DNA of 64,000 bases from Acinetobacter baumannii (lineage in GTDB: Bacteria; Pseudomonadota; Gammaproteobacteria; Pseudomonadales; Moraxellaceae), in the NCBI RefSeq assembly GCF_009759685.1, contig NZ_CP046654.1, forward strand, positions 3,782,001 to 3,846,000, read 5' to 3'. Position numbers and translations under genes: made by a program. The notes under the pieces were generated by a model that made no database searches, was not told where the DNA came from, and saw nothing but the letters and a program-made list of their open reading frames with translations. This document shows positions 24,601 to 33,877 of the stretch, one piece after another (the first letter of the stretch is position 1; each line of letters opens with the position of its first letter).

Positions 24601-26838
24601 ATGGGAAATAAGATAAAAAGTAATAAACTTTTTACTAGGAAGTCTGAAGCAAAAAATATCATTCCACTTCTATCACTTGGTGGAGCCATCTTTCTCTCAA
24701 ACTCGGCCTTTGCAGCCTCGCCTTCTGAGACAACAGATGCTGAAAAAAAACCTGAAGCACTCCCTACAATTACAATCACCGCTTCACGTGCAGATGAACT
24801 TTCTACATCTGCCAAACAAGTGACCAAGCTAGATGAAAAACAAATTGAACTTTTAAGAAATGGTTCATCTGGAAATATTGCAACTGTTTTAGCTAAAGCC
24901 GTACCGGGCCTGTCTGACTCAAGCCGAACCATTACCGATTATGGTCAAACTTTACGGGGCCGTAATGCCCTCATCTTGGTCGATGGCGTTCCAATGAACC
25001 TGACACGCGACACATCAAGAGGTCTTTCAGCTATCGACCCTGAAAGTATTGCTAACATTGAAGTCATTCGCGGTAGTAACGCAATTTATGGTGGTGGCGC
25101 TTCTGGCGGTATTATTTCAATTACCACGAAAGCTGCTGGCGGTGAACCTACCGCCAAAACAGTCGTTGGGCTTCAAACACCTTTAACAAATTTCCGTTCT
25201 AATGCTTTAAGTGGTGACATTCATCAATATTTCACAGGCAGCTTTAACGCCTTTGACTATGCACTCGACTTTGGTTACCAACGTATTGGTAGTCCATACG
25301 ATGCAAGTGGCGACCGTGTTGCCCCTGAACCAAGTCAAGGAGATTTATATGATGCCGATGCTTACAGCGTAGGCGGTAAGCTTGGTTATCATATTGATGA
25401 CAACCAATATGTCCAGTTTGCTGCAAACTACTATAATGCCGAGCAAGACTCAGATTATGCATCTGACCCAAGTGTGAAGAATGCCCCTGCCGGAACCGTA
25501 CCAGCCAAAGCTATTAAAGGCTTAAAGCTCAAAGACCAAAATAAAAACGAAAATCAGATCTACAATTTAACCTATAACCATAAAGACTTTTTTGGCAATA
25601 AGGTTGATGCCCAAATTTATTACCGCGACTTCTTTACCCGTTTTTCACCATTTGATGCACGAAAAAATGCAAATCGTGGTGGACAAGTCGATCAGATCTA
25701 TCAAGAAAATAATGTACTCGGTAGCCGCTTAACTGTGACTACACCACTTGAGTTTTTAGGTGACACCTCATTGGTTTGGGGTGGTGACTTTAGTCGCGAA
25801 AAGAGCGAAATGTCTTTAGATATTTTTGATCAAAAAATTTATGACCAATCTGGTGGCCTAGAGTTTGTAAAAATTGGCAAACTTATTTATTTACCGGAAC
25901 TCACCACACAAAGTATTGGTGGTTTTTTACAGTTAAAGCACCGCTTTAATGACCAATGGTCGGCAGAAGCTGGTACGCGTTATGAAGACAGCTATGCCCA
26001 AATTGATAGCTTTGTTCCATTATCACAATTAGGCAAAACTAACCCTTACACCGTTCAGGGCGGAAAAGTGAAAGCTGATGCATGGTTGTACAATGCTAAT
26101 GTGACTTTCTCTCCAAACGACCAACATTCAATTTATGCATCGTTTAACCAAGGTTTTCAATTACCTGATGTAGGTTTAATTATTCGTAATGCTGGTGAAG
26201 GTTTTAACCTTGGTTCGTCATTCTTAGAACCTGTAAAAGTCGATAATTATGAGTTGGGCTGGAAAGGAAACTTTAATAACTTCTCTTCAAGCTTAGCGGT
26301 CTTCCACTCTACTTCTGACCTTGGTGCTGTACAATCATTCAACAATGGTTTAGTCCTCGCTAGAACTAAAGAAAAAGTCACTGGTGTTGAAGCAACTTTT
26401 GACTATCTGGACGATGCCAATGTTTGGGGAACTGGTGGTAGTGTTACATGGATGAAAGGCCGTGAAAAACCGCAAAACGGTGCTGAGCAAGACATGACAG
26501 GCTTCCGTATTCCGCCATTAAAACTCACAGGTTATATTTCTTATAGCCCAACAGAAACTTGGACAAACCGCCTACAAGCTACTTACTTCGGTTCAGAAGA
26601 TTACCGCCTAAACGGCAAGAATAGTTTTGGTCGCTACGATGTAAAATCTTATACAACAGCAGATTTAATCAGTAGCTTTGCACTTAATAAAAAAGACACC
26701 ATGACGATTGGTTTAGAGAATATGTTTAACCGCAAGTACTATCCTCTATATAGCCAATTATTAAGAACAAGCGATAATACCAGTCACTTAGTTGCAAATG
26801 GTGTAACGTTAAAAGTGACTTATAGCCATAAGTGGTAA
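24601..26838 (+). CDS. TonB-dependent ferric-siderophore receptor (IutA-like)
   Basis: A 745-residue outer-membrane receptor with a signal sequence of about 38 residues (long basic start, ending NSAFA), TonB-box-like LPTITITAS at 54-62, then the plug. LRGRNALILVDGVPMN, the RDTSRGLSAIDPESI segment and GSNAIYGGGASGGIISI recall IutA, the ferric-aerobactin receptor, more than catecholate receptors. The barrel ends with the aromatic TYSHKW. No aerobactin biosynthesis genes are nearby. AGGG precedes the ATG and a Fur-box-like site lies upstream. A TetR-type gene converges on it from the right. Confidence 0.87.
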   Translation: MGNKIKSNKLFTRKSEAKNIIPLLSLGGAIFLSNSAFAASPSETTDAEKKPEALPTITITASRADELSTSAKQVTKLDEKQIELLRNGSSGNIATVLAKAVPGLSDSSRTITDYGQTLRGRNALILVDGVPMNLTRDTSRGLSAIDPESIANIEVIRGSNAIYGGGASGGIISITTKAAGGEPTAKTVVGLQTPLTNFRSNALSGDIHQYFTGSFNAFDYALDFGYQRIGSPYDASGDRVAPEPSQGDLYDADAYSVGGKLGYHIDDNQYVQFAANYYNAEQDSDYASDPSVKNAPAGTVPAKAIKGLKLKDQNKNENQIYNLTYNHKDFFGNKVDAQIYYRDFFTRFSPFDARKNANRGGQVDQIYQENNVLGSRLTVTTPLEFLGDTSLVWGGDFSREKSEMSLDIFDQKIYDQSGGLEFVKIGKLIYLPELTTQSIGGFLQLKHRFNDQWSAEAGTRYEDSYAQIDSFVPLSQLGKTNPYTVQGGKVKADAWLYNANVTFSPNDQHSIYASFNQGFQLPDVGLIIRNAGEGFNLGSSFLEPVKVDNYELGWKGNFNNFSSSLAVFHSTSDLGAVQSFNNGLVLARTKEKVTGVEATFDYLDDANVWGTGGSVTWMKGREKPQNGAEQDMTGFRIPPLKLTGYISYSPTETWTNRLQATYFGSEDYRLNGKNSFGRYDVKSYTTADLISSFALNKKDTMTIGLENMFNRKYYPLYSQLLRTSDNTSHLVANGVTLKVTYSHKW

Positions 26839-26865
26839 TTGAGATTTTAGTTAGTAACTAACATT

Positions 26866-26893
26866 ATAAAAGCCCCATTATCGGGGCTTTTAT
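26866..26893. terminator. Bidirectional terminator between receptor and tetR genes
   Basis: ATAAAAGCCCC (26866-26876) and GGGGCTTTTAT (26883-26893) form an 11-bp stem with T runs on both strands, between convergent genes. Confidence 0.88.
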
Positions 26894-26899
26894 TTTAGT

Positions 26900-27454
26900 C
26901 TAGGACATCATTATTAAAAAATAATCTAATAATTTATCTCGTTCATCTATTCTATCTTTACTCAAAAGCTGGACCATTGCCCCATCAATCACAAACAAAA
27001 ACATATAGGCGTCTTCGAGTGTAGCTGTGGCTTTAATGGTTAAAAGTAATTGATGTATTTGGGTCACCAACCAGTTTCTATAATCAACCACCACTTTATA
27101 GGCAGTTGGATAAAACTTTTCAATTTCAAAAATGGCCTGTAAAGGTAAACGGTACAGCCCTTCGAGGTTGGCATGCAGAAAAAAGATTTTCTTGAGCTTA
27201 TCAAATACCATAAGTTCACGGTATGAATAAATAATAGAAAATACTTCTTCTTTTAGCCCGTCCTTTTGAAAGGTTAAGCACATTTCAATGAGTCTTTCTT
27301 TAGAGTGGAAATAGTTGTAAAAGGTGGCTTTGGTAATTTTGGACTCAGCAATAATTCGGTCGACACCAACCTTGTGAAATCCGTATTGTTTAAATAAATC
27401 TCTTGCTGTGTGAAGCATTCTAAGTGCTCTAAATGAAGCTTCTAAATTTGGCAT
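26900..27454 (-). CDS. TetR-family transcriptional regulator
   Basis: A 184-residue regulator. The helix-turn-helix is at about residues 13-55 (TARDLFKQYGFHKVGVDRII, then KITKATFYNYFHSKERLI), followed by an all-helical ligand domain. Some TetR proteins control adjacent efflux or oxidative genes; here the nearest genes are a convergent receptor and a long non-coding stretch, so the target is unknown. It may autoregulate from 27455 onwards. Confidence 0.87.
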   Translation of the reverse strand: MPNLEASFRALRMLHTARDLFKQYGFHKVGVDRIIAESKITKATFYNYFHSKERLIEMCLTFQKDGLKEEVFSIIYSYRELMVFDKLKKIFFLHANLEGLYRLPLQAIFEIEKFYPTAYKVVVDYRNWLVTQIHQLLLTIKATATLEDAYMFLFVIDGAMVQLLSKDRIDERDKLLDYFLIMMS

Positions 27455-28391
27455 AGTTATACCGCTTAAAATAATTTTTTGTTGTATATAAAAGAGATAG
27501 ACATGCCGTCACTCTTAAATTGAGCGCTAAAAACAGACATGCAAAAGCCGCACAATAAAGATGTGCTCGCCTATCTCGGGTTTATTGTTGCTATGATTTT
27601 TGAGTCGTAACGATGTTTAGGTTTAAAAACCTAGAGTCGATTCAATCGCTTTATAGACTGTTTAAGTGGTATAGCAAAAAGACTTTGGCAAAAACCAATA
27701 AATGAGAAGAATTAGTACGCATAGCGAACTCCTTTGGCTATAAAGAAGTTTCACCACATTACTGCTAAATAATGGTGGCGAAACGAAAGAGGGTTAGCAG
27801 ACTGGAGCCAAAGAATCCAGCACACCCGAAGGTGTCCCCCTCCCGTTCCGCCGCAGAGGGGACACGCAGGGATTCCCACAAAAAAGTGATTACTTTTTCG
27901 TGTTCTTTGGCTAATGGTCTGCTAAAACCAACTGGCAATGTAGGCCAGCAGGCAAAGGATAATCGGAGGGGTTTTAGGTGTCAATGTGATATTGGCTAGA
28001 AATAAAGCTTTAAAAACTCTATAAAATAACTTTACTTAAGATTTAGTCATCCATTCTAGAATCTTTTATTTTTGAAATTTAAAAATATAAGTAAACTTAA
28101 AATGTACTCCGTTATATTAATTAAGACTTTGAATGCCGACTGATGCTTATTTTTCCTCCATAATACATAACGAACGGCTAATCCAAGGAAGGAAATGTTA
28201 TTTTTATGGTTACAATAAGGGATTCAAACTAAAAAATGATTATTGTTAGATCTAAAACAAGGTGAAGTTTTATATTAGCTAATTTTTTAAGAATTATTCT
28301 CTAATTTAACTAGTAAATTTATAGACCGATAAAATGAATAATTAAATCCATCTTATCGGCTTGCTAGAAGAGGTTTTTAAAACCTTATTTT
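27455..28391. other. 937-base gene-free stretch with folded elements
   Basis: No convincing coding region. Contents: the tetR promoter at the left; a hairpin with arms CAATAAA (27553-27559) and TTTATTG (27581-27587); a short AGGTTT/AAACCT hairpin near 27620-27633; the strongly folded 132-base element at 27794-27925; and CTGGC/GCCAG near 27932-27948. From 28000 onward nothing recognisable was seen. Confidence 0.5.
27794..27925. ncRNA. Putative structured RNA or palindromic element (132 bases)
   Basis: Nested perfect arms: TTAGCAGAC (27794-27802) with GTCTGCTAA (27917-27925); AGCCAAAGAA (27806-27815) with TTCTTTGGCT (27903-27912); inside, GTGTCCCC (27832-27839) with GGGGACAC (27858-27865) around a GC-rich loop, GAATCC with GGATTC, and a CAC...AGT/ACT...GTG hairpin near 27877-27902. 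The segment is far richer in G and C than its surroundings. It could be a non-coding RNA or a miniature mobile element; the sequence alone does not decide. Confidence 0.5.
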
Positions 28392-28730
28392 TTATTGTTT
28401 AATATATTTTGGAAATTCTTTTAAAACCTTATGACAAAAGTGGCCTTGTGTATCCTCTTTCTTACGCTCTTCAAATTCCTTCATCCCAAATTTCATAACC
28501 TCTCTACCATATTTTTCGCCGAGATCATGTTTAGTACATTTTGCGGCAGCCTCTTTTAACTCTTCTGAATAATAGTGATAGTTACAGTCAAGTTGAGCTC
28601 GGCTTAAAAAACCATGGAGCTCTACTGCTTTTTCGCATTGTGTTTGCTCTAGAAGATTTCTAGATTCTTGACTCGCATAAATTGATGTTCCTACTAATAA
28701 AGTGAAAATCGTTACTAAAAAATTACGCAT
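28392..28730 (-). CDS. Secreted hypothetical protein (112 residues)
   Basis: Not recognised. The start at 28730 is chosen because GGGGA lies just upstream and the protein then begins with a clean signal peptide (MRNFLVTIFTLLVGTSIYAS). The mature part is charged and helical with four Cys (TQCEK, LDCNY, AKCTK, HFCHK), fitting two disulfides in the periplasm. It is a single gene beside a gene-poor stretch. Confidence 0.6.
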   Translation of the reverse strand: MRNFLVTIFTLLVGTSIYASQESRNLLEQTQCEKAVELHGFLSRAQLDCNYHYYSEELKEAAAKCTKHDLGEKYGREVMKFGMKEFEERKKEDTQGHFCHKVLKEFPKYIKQ

Positions 28731-29321
28731 TATTTCCCCGACGAAGTTATTAAAAGTATTAGTCATAATATTGCGGGCGTATTAAATAATAATTATCTCT
28801 AAGTGTCTATTAATAATAAAGAAAACAGGATAACCTTCTTCTCTTTCGAATATTTAATCACCTTATTAAAATTAGGTGATTAAGTTTTAACAAGTATATA
28901 TTATTTATTTTACTTCCCTATTTAATTGTTAAATTAGTACTTTGATTAGGGATTAAAGTATGTGCTTTTATGAATTTCAATAATAATATTTAGCCATTTA
29001 GGATATTTAATAAGATTTTTGGAAAGATGAGCGCTATGACCAATAAGAATATATTTATTATTTAACCAATATTTGATGAATCTAATGTATGAATCAAAAA
29101 TTCCTGATATTTGATTTTTGGGTAAGATCCGCAAAGAGCACTGTTTAGTCACCCTTACTGAAACAGTGCTCTTTGCTTCATCACAACTCCTATCCAGTAG
29201 AGTCCGATGCATAGAAATAGTGTATGGCTGTGTCGCTCAAAATGTTTACTGAATTTTCAGTTTTTTTAAATGATATCAGCATAAAAATCACGTATATTTA
29301 AAATTAACAGAAGAATCTTCT
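28731..29321. other. Intergenic stretch with a perfect 16-bp inverted repeat
   Basis: There is no well-supported gene. A leftward frame at 28946-29212 runs through the inverted repeat and has no ribosome site; it may be a decayed gene. The inverted repeat at 29131-29176 is listed separately. Confidence 0.45.
29131..29176. repeat. Perfect 16-bp inverted repeat
   Basis: GCAAAGAGCACTGTTT (29131-29146) and its exact complement (29161-29176) flank 14 bases. It has no T tract and no functional gene beside it. It could be a terminator remnant or the paired ends of a small mobile element. Confidence 0.6.
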
Positions 29322-29819
29322 TTGGTTTATATTTTGAACAGCACAGAATACACACTAGATCGTATAGATCGGAAAATATTATCTGCCCTACGTAGAAATG
29401 GCCGTTTAACGGTTGCACAGCTCGCCGAAGAAGTCGGGCTTTCATCTTCGCCTTGCTGGACTCGACTCAAACGTTTAGAAAGTCTAAAAATTATTGAAGG
29501 CTATACCGTAAACGTAAACCCCAAAGCGATTGGCATTCATGAGTTGTTTTTTATTGAAATTACCCTAGAACGCCACGATGATGAAATGTTAGAAAACTTT
29601 AGCGAGGCTTTGGCAGATATTCCGGAAGTGGTCGAAGCGCATTTAGTTACGGGCGACTATGATTATTTGGTGAAAGTGGCCGTAAAAGATGCCGAGCATT
29701 ACGAACGTTTTTTACGTAAAAAGCTCTACTCGATTAAAGGAATTCGCCACACGCGTTCAACCTTTGCTTTACGACCGCTTAAATCTGCCAATACTGCCGA
29801 TTTAATGTTGATTGAATAA
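29322..29819 (+). CDS. Lrp/AsnC-family transcriptional regulator
   Basis: A 165-residue feast/famine regulator. The helix-turn-helix (LDRIDRKILSALRRNG, then LAEEVGLSSSPCWTRLKRL) is followed by a RAM domain with GDYDYLVKVAVKDAEHYERF. The start is a TTG codon at 29322 after AGAAGAA; a second TTG four codons on is possible, and no ATG is available before the conserved part. Neighbours converge, so the target is not evident. Confidence 0.85.
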   Translation: MVYILNSTEYTLDRIDRKILSALRRNGRLTVAQLAEEVGLSSSPCWTRLKRLESLKIIEGYTVNVNPKAIGIHELFFIEITLERHDDEMLENFSEALADIPEVVEAHLVTGDYDYLVKVAVKDAEHYERFLRKKLYSIKGIRHTRSTFALRPLKSANTADLMLIE

Positions 29820-29847
29820 TTTACTTATAGGGACGGCTTTGGGTGGT

Positions 29848-30405
29848 TCATTGTTTTAATTTGATTTTATTCAATGTTACACATAAAGCTCTCTTGTCAG
29901 CTTCTTTAAGTTGAGGATGCTGAACAGGCCACATATAGCTACAGCCATGAGGCGCTTTGTTATTATTTTTCTTAAGTTCATAGGCGATATTTTTTAGCAG
30001 CTCCGTGTTTAAAGCGCTAATTTTTACGCGTACTTCGCTTAAGTCTTGAGGCTTCCAGTTGGTTTCTGGGCTCGACATCCAGTCGGCGCGATAACGGTAC
30101 TGGATTGCTTTAGCCACATCCATTTGCGCCACTATAAATGGCTTTACTGTTTCGCTGTTAAGCCCAAAAGCGTCAGCTTCAGAAAGCGATTGATCGAGTA
30201 CTTTCTTTTCTTGTGTTAAATCTTCAATCGGTAAATGCTGCTCTGCCTTATAACCTGCGACATCTTTCATATAAGATAAGCGTTCGTTAATTAAACGCGC
30301 GGTTTGCTCATATTGATATGCTTGTGCCAGTGAAGAAAAGCACATCAAAGCTGCCACTGTAGTCGCTACTTTAACCGTTTGTTGAATATTCTTAATATTT
30401 AACAT
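29848..30405 (-). CDS. Periplasmic chorismate mutase (AroQ gamma type)
   Basis: A 185-residue exported enzyme converting chorismate to prephenate. Signal peptide about 1-29 (ending SSLAQA). Family motifs: LINERLSYMKDVAGYKAEQ (about 38-56) with the Arg and Lys of the active site, LPIEDLTQEKKVL, and VAQMDVAKAIQYRYRADW (about 92-109). Gamma-class AroQ enzymes are all-helical secreted dimers of about this size; their role outside the cytoplasm is unclear. Confidence 0.88.
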   Translation of the reverse strand: MLNIKNIQQTVKVATTVAALMCFSSLAQAYQYEQTARLINERLSYMKDVAGYKAEQHLPIEDLTQEKKVLDQSLSEADAFGLNSETVKPFIVAQMDVAKAIQYRYRADWMSSPETNWKPQDLSEVRVKISALNTELLKNIAYELKKNNNKAPHGCSYMWPVQHPQLKEADKRALCVTLNKIKLKQ

Positions 30406-30482
30406 TTAAGTACCTTCAAAATTATTGTTCTGTTGTCATTCCAAAGAAGTACTCTATTTTAAGAACACTCGAAAGTAAAATC

Positions 30483-31166
30483 TCAAGACACGCTAAGCTC
30501 TTGACTCCATGCAGTGTTAGGTTGTTGATAGATGTACTGACAGACTTGTTTAACAGATGAAATAAAGTGCTGGTTTTGCCCATCCCATTTTTCCACCATG
30601 CAATATGTCACATGTATACCTTTGGGTTGAAACTCTCTTGCCAATGACTGTGATAACGCTCGAATACTCGCAAACATGCTTTGGCTTAACACATCGTAGT
30701 GAGCCGAGTTATTAGATGGCGCTCCAAGAAAAATAACAGTGCCTCGCTGCTGCTTTAGCATTGGTTTAATCACTGCTTGTGACACGCTCACTGCGCTTAA
30801 ACCCGTTGTTTGCCAACTGTGCTCAATTTCTTCTAAAGATAAAGCTTCAATATTTGGCGCAGATGAAAAATTTGGCTGAAACACGCATAACTCAATGTTA
30901 TGACTATGGCTGGCAATATATTTTAGTAAGCTTTTTAAATGCTCAGTATTCACCAAGTTTAAACGGACACTCGTTATGCCATCATTTACACGGTTTACTT
31001 GTATATTCTGAACGCTAGAATCATGCACAGCTTGATAGACATGCAATGGAGATTGCTCATTTTTGTCTAAAATTACAAAGTTCTGCTCAAGTAGTTCTAT
31101 ATCATGACCTGCAATAACTACACAGCCCTGCTTTTTTTGAAACTTCTGAAATATTGTTTTTAGCAT
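30483..31166 (-). CDS. Divergent SDR-like protein lacking catalytic motifs
   Basis: A 227-residue protein in the short-chain dehydrogenase/reductase mould, judged by GTVIFLGAPSNNSAHYDVLSQ and ...ALSQSLAREFQPKGIHVTYC in the C-terminal half. The N-terminal TGxxxGxG nucleotide loop is missing (CVVIAGHDIELLEQN instead), and the YxxxK pair is degraded (Y-D-V-L-S), so it is probably not a working dehydrogenase. It begins nine bases after the SDR gene upstream, forming the last gene of a GST-SDR-SDR operon. Confidence 0.7.
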   Translation of the reverse strand: MLKTIFQKFQKKQGCVVIAGHDIELLEQNFVILDKNEQSPLHVYQAVHDSSVQNIQVNRVNDGITSVRLNLVNTEHLKSLLKYIASHSHNIELCVFQPNFSSAPNIEALSLEEIEHSWQTTGLSAVSVSQAVIKPMLKQQRGTVIFLGAPSNNSAHYDVLSQSMFASIRALSQSLAREFQPKGIHVTYCMVEKWDGQNQHFISSVKQVCQYIYQQPNTAWSQELSVS

Positions 31167-31175
31167 ATGAGTCTC

Positions 31176-31937
31176 TCAAAATTTTTCTTGGTATGGGCGT
31201 AAATCTAGCTCGTGTGTCCAAAGCTCAGGGCTTTGCTGGTAAAGCATCCAATAGTTGTCGGCTATGGCATTAATATTGAGTCCACCCGTTCCCCGTGTGA
31301 GTCGAATGAAACGTCCTAGACCAAATAAAGCTTTATTAATTCTGTCGCCATCCACCATTCCATCAATAATGACATGAGCAATATGAATGCCTTGAGTTTT
31401 ATAAATTTGAGCTAAGTTTAATGCATAAGTCCGCAAGGCAGATTTCCCCATAGTGAAAGCTGCAAAAAAAGGCTTTCCACGCAACGAAGCACTGGCTCCG
31501 GTAAAAATAAGCGTACCGTGGTTTTGTTCTTTAAATATTTTTAAACAGCTTTGAGCAACTAAATAAGCTGATAAAAAAGTAGATTGCCACATTTGAGTAA
31601 AAAACGATAACGGACTGCGTAAAAAAATTGAGGGAATATTTCCCCCAACATTATGAATAACTGCAGTAATGCGTTCATTCTGACTTATGATGGTGTCAAA
31701 CAATGCTTGAACTTGATTGATATCTTCTGCATCTAGACGAAATGCCACAGCTTCACCTACATTGGCATGAATTTCGGCAGCTACTGCCTCAATTTTTTGG
31801 AAAGTACGTCCAGCAACGTAAACTTTTAAGCCCTCTTTTGCAAAGCGATGACAGACAGCAGCACCGATGCCCTGTGATGCCCCAACGCCAATAACAACTG
31901 CACAATCTCGTATTTTATCTGGTGTTGCTGATGCCAT
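31176..31937 (-). CDS. Short-chain dehydrogenase/reductase with Tyr-to-Phe change
   Basis: A 253-residue Rossmann-fold oxidoreductase. The start at 31937 (MASATPDKIRD) lies seven bases after the GST stop; a longer frame would overlap GST. GVGASQGIG (17-25) binds NAD(P), NVGG at 96-99 and TGASAS (146-151) are family motifs. The usual YxxxK is FTMGK (F161, K165), a replacement also found in one SDR subgroup; activity may be altered. It is the middle gene of a GST-SDR-SDR operon. Substrate unknown. Confidence 0.82.
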   Translation of the reverse strand: MASATPDKIRDCAVVIGVGASQGIGAAVCHRFAKEGLKVYVAGRTFQKIEAVAAEIHANVGEAVAFRLDAEDINQVQALFDTIISQNERITAVIHNVGGNIPSIFLRSPLSFFTQMWQSTFLSAYLVAQSCLKIFKEQNHGTLIFTGASASLRGKPFFAAFTMGKSALRTYALNLAQIYKTQGIHIAHVIIDGMVDGDRINKALFGLGRFIRLTRGTGGLNINAIADNYWMLYQQSPELWTHELDLRPYQEKF

Positions 31938-31944
31938 AGTCGTC

Positions 31945-32631
31945 TCAACCTGTTTGTTTTTTATACCATTCTGCCATAAATGGACGATCCAAGATTTCCT
32001 TACCAAACTTCTTACTTGTACGAATGACTTCACCAAGTTGAGCAACTACAGCTATGTCTGCAATCGTTTGATTCTCACCTACTAACCATTCACTTTGTGA
32101 TAAAACCTGCTCAACACGGTCGAGGTGTCGTATAAATTCTTCTTCAACATTTTCAGCTTTCATTCTGCCCAAGCCTTGAAAGAAAAGCTGTGTTTTGAGT
32201 TCAGCTAAAATAAAACCCTTCACCATAGGTTTTTCATATGCAGGGCGGCCAATACTGCTAATACGAATTGCTTCTTCTAAAGCTTCCGAATCATTTACTC
32301 TTAAATATACTTCATAAAAATAGAGTGATTCATCTGCCCAGTCTTCCCAAAGTTCTGCAAGTGCCTTTTGATTTGCGTCTTCGGGATAAAGTCGAGGTGT
32401 ATCCGGAAAAGTTTCGTCTAGGTAGCGAGCGATACGGGTACTGTCTTGTATACGCTGCCCTTTATGGTCAATAACAGGTACTTTGCCCACTTTACTGAGC
32501 AAAGGAACTTTCGCTCCAAGAATGCCGTTGTAATTAATCGTTTCGTATGGGATTCCCTTAAATTTCAAAGCTCTTGCAACTTTTTGGCAAAATGGAGAAA
32601 TTTCCCATTGATGCAAAATAATATCCGACAT
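31945..32631 (-). CDS. Glutathione S-transferase family protein
   Basis: A 228-residue cytoplasmic protein. The thioredoxin-like N-terminal domain has EISPFCQKVARALKFKG (residues 10-26) with a Ser/Cys active-site region, GKVPVIDH and the glutathione-binding QDSTRIARYL; a helical C-terminal domain follows from about 90. The substrate is not predictable. It leads an operon with two SDR-type genes, which suggests a detoxification or small-molecule modification pathway; that is inference. Confidence 0.85.
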   Translation of the reverse strand: MSDIILHQWEISPFCQKVARALKFKGIPYETINYNGILGAKVPLLSKVGKVPVIDHKGQRIQDSTRIARYLDETFPDTPRLYPEDANQKALAELWEDWADESLYFYEVYLRVNDSEALEEAIRISSIGRPAYEKPMVKGFILAELKTQLFFQGLGRMKAENVEEEFIRHLDRVEQVLSQSEWLVGENQTIADIAVVAQLGEVIRTSKKFGKEILDRPFMAEWYKKQTG

Positions 32632-32814
32632 TTATTCACCTTTATTTTTAATTGCCTGTTTTGCTACTCAGTTCCTTTTTGGAACTAATTATTAAATATA
32701 CAGAATGTCTTTTTAAGTCAAACTGTTTTTGATGACGACCAAGTTTCAAAAACTAAGAATATTTTAACTTTCTCTTTTTATACTCAAACTATCGTGGACA
32801 ATATCAAAGGTATT

Positions 32815-32845
32815 ACGCGGATCTATTGAAATAAAAGATCCACGT
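32815..32845 (-). terminator. Terminator of the pilus operon
   Basis: ACGCGGATCT (32815-32824) and AGATCCACGT (32836-32845) pair fully only in the leftward RNA, where the one mismatch becomes a U-G wobble. It begins 12 bases past the stop of the last pilus gene. Confidence 0.6.
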
Positions 32846-32857
32846 ATAGTTTTAAAA

Positions 32858-33877
32858 TTAATAAGTCACTGTCACAACAACACTATCAGAATAGTTTCCC
32901 GGTTTAGTTGAGATGGAAGTACCTTGCGGAATTTTTCCATAAACGGGTGTACTTTGGGCGCTACCTGTACCAGTTTTTGAGACTCCACCTGAACCACCAA
33001 CATTGGTTACACCTCCTGTGGCATCCCATACCGTACTATAGTTAGAATCTTTATATAGCTGATAGGGAATATAATCATTATTGTCATGAATCATACGCCT
33101 AAAACCACCAGCTATGCGGTGGTTTCCATCCCCTAAATAAATGCTATAAGGTGTTCCATAGTTGCAAGTAGTATTCACTGCTCCTTGAGCTGTGTAATCA
33201 CGCTTAGTTGTACCAATATCATTAATATTGCCGAAATCTACAGTTGAAGTTGAGTTTAATTGGCACAGACTTGGGACCACAAAGTTTGCTGTTAGTAATG
33301 TATCACCAGAATCCCAGCCACCAAGTAAATCGCCACATGACAACCCCAAAAGATCCATATCCCAATACAACCGAACCGAAGCCGTATAGGTTCCTTTAGG
33401 ATATGCAATGAGAGACCCCGTTCGAGCTGGTACTTTTATATTTACCGAGTAACTCACAATATTATTTGATGCGACTGTTGCTACTGGACCATACCACACA
33501 TTGGAGGTTTGGTTGGTAGTAGAAGAGCCAGCCCCGCCTACAGTTGCAGTAACTGTATAGGGTAAAGTCACACTATTATTCGCAGTGGTTGCTCCTGTAA
33601 ATACGGTTTTCATACACATAAAATTAGAAATCTGGGGAAGTCCTAAATTCGTACAAGTAATTGTTCCTGAAAGGTTTACGGTTGCATCACTATTAATATT
33701 TGCTGCAGTGTAATTAAAAGTACTATTTGTAGTCCCGTTTACCGTGCAAGCAGCTTGTGCAGGACTAAAAAATGCATAAACGAGATAAAATAAGCAAATG
33801 CCTATGAAGTATTTTAAAGACCGTGGAAGTTTTTTATAGCTCTCTATTTGAGCCTTATTCATAAAATTTAATGACAT
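32858..33877 (-). CDS. Archaic chaperone-usher pilus tip protein (CsuE-like, two SCPU domains)
   Basis: A 339-residue exported protein. Signal peptide to about residue 42 (ending FFSPAQA) with a long basic start. Two spore-coat-U-like domains: an N-terminal one (CTVNGTTNSTFNY to about 195) likely to be the adhesin, and a C-terminal pilin-like one from CQLNSTSTVDFG, ending YSDSVVVTVTY, the donor-strand pattern. RRMIHDNNDYIPYQLY matches the major pilin of the same operon. Its ATG overlaps the usher stop by ten bases, so the two are translationally linked. In Csu pili the equivalent subunit carries the hydrophobic finger loops that bind plastics. Confidence 0.85.
   Translation of the reverse strand: MSLNFMNKAQIESYKKLPRSLKYFIGICLFYLVYAFFSPAQAACTVNGTTNSTFNYTAANINSDATVNLSGTITCTNLGLPQISNFMCMKTVFTGATTANNSVTLPYTVTATVGGAGSSTTNQTSNVWYGPVATVASNNIVSYSVNIKVPARTGSLIAYPKGTYTASVRLYWDMDLLGLSCGDLLGGWDSGDTLLTANFVVPSLCQLNSTSTVDFGNINDIGTTKRDYTAQGAVNTTCNYGTPYSIYLGDGNHRIAGGFRRMIHDNNDYIPYQLYKDSNYSTVWDATGGVTNVGGSGGVSKTGTGSAQSTPVYGKIPQGTSISTKPGNYSDSVVVTVTY

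Noticed and set aside
27772..27999. Rightward 75-codon frame across the folded element
   Set aside because: It coincides with the nested inverted repeats; the peptide has no protein-like pattern and no ribosome site.
28946..29212. Leftward 88-codon frame
   Set aside because: It reads through the 16-bp inverted repeat, has no ribosome site and no family; at best a decayed gene end.
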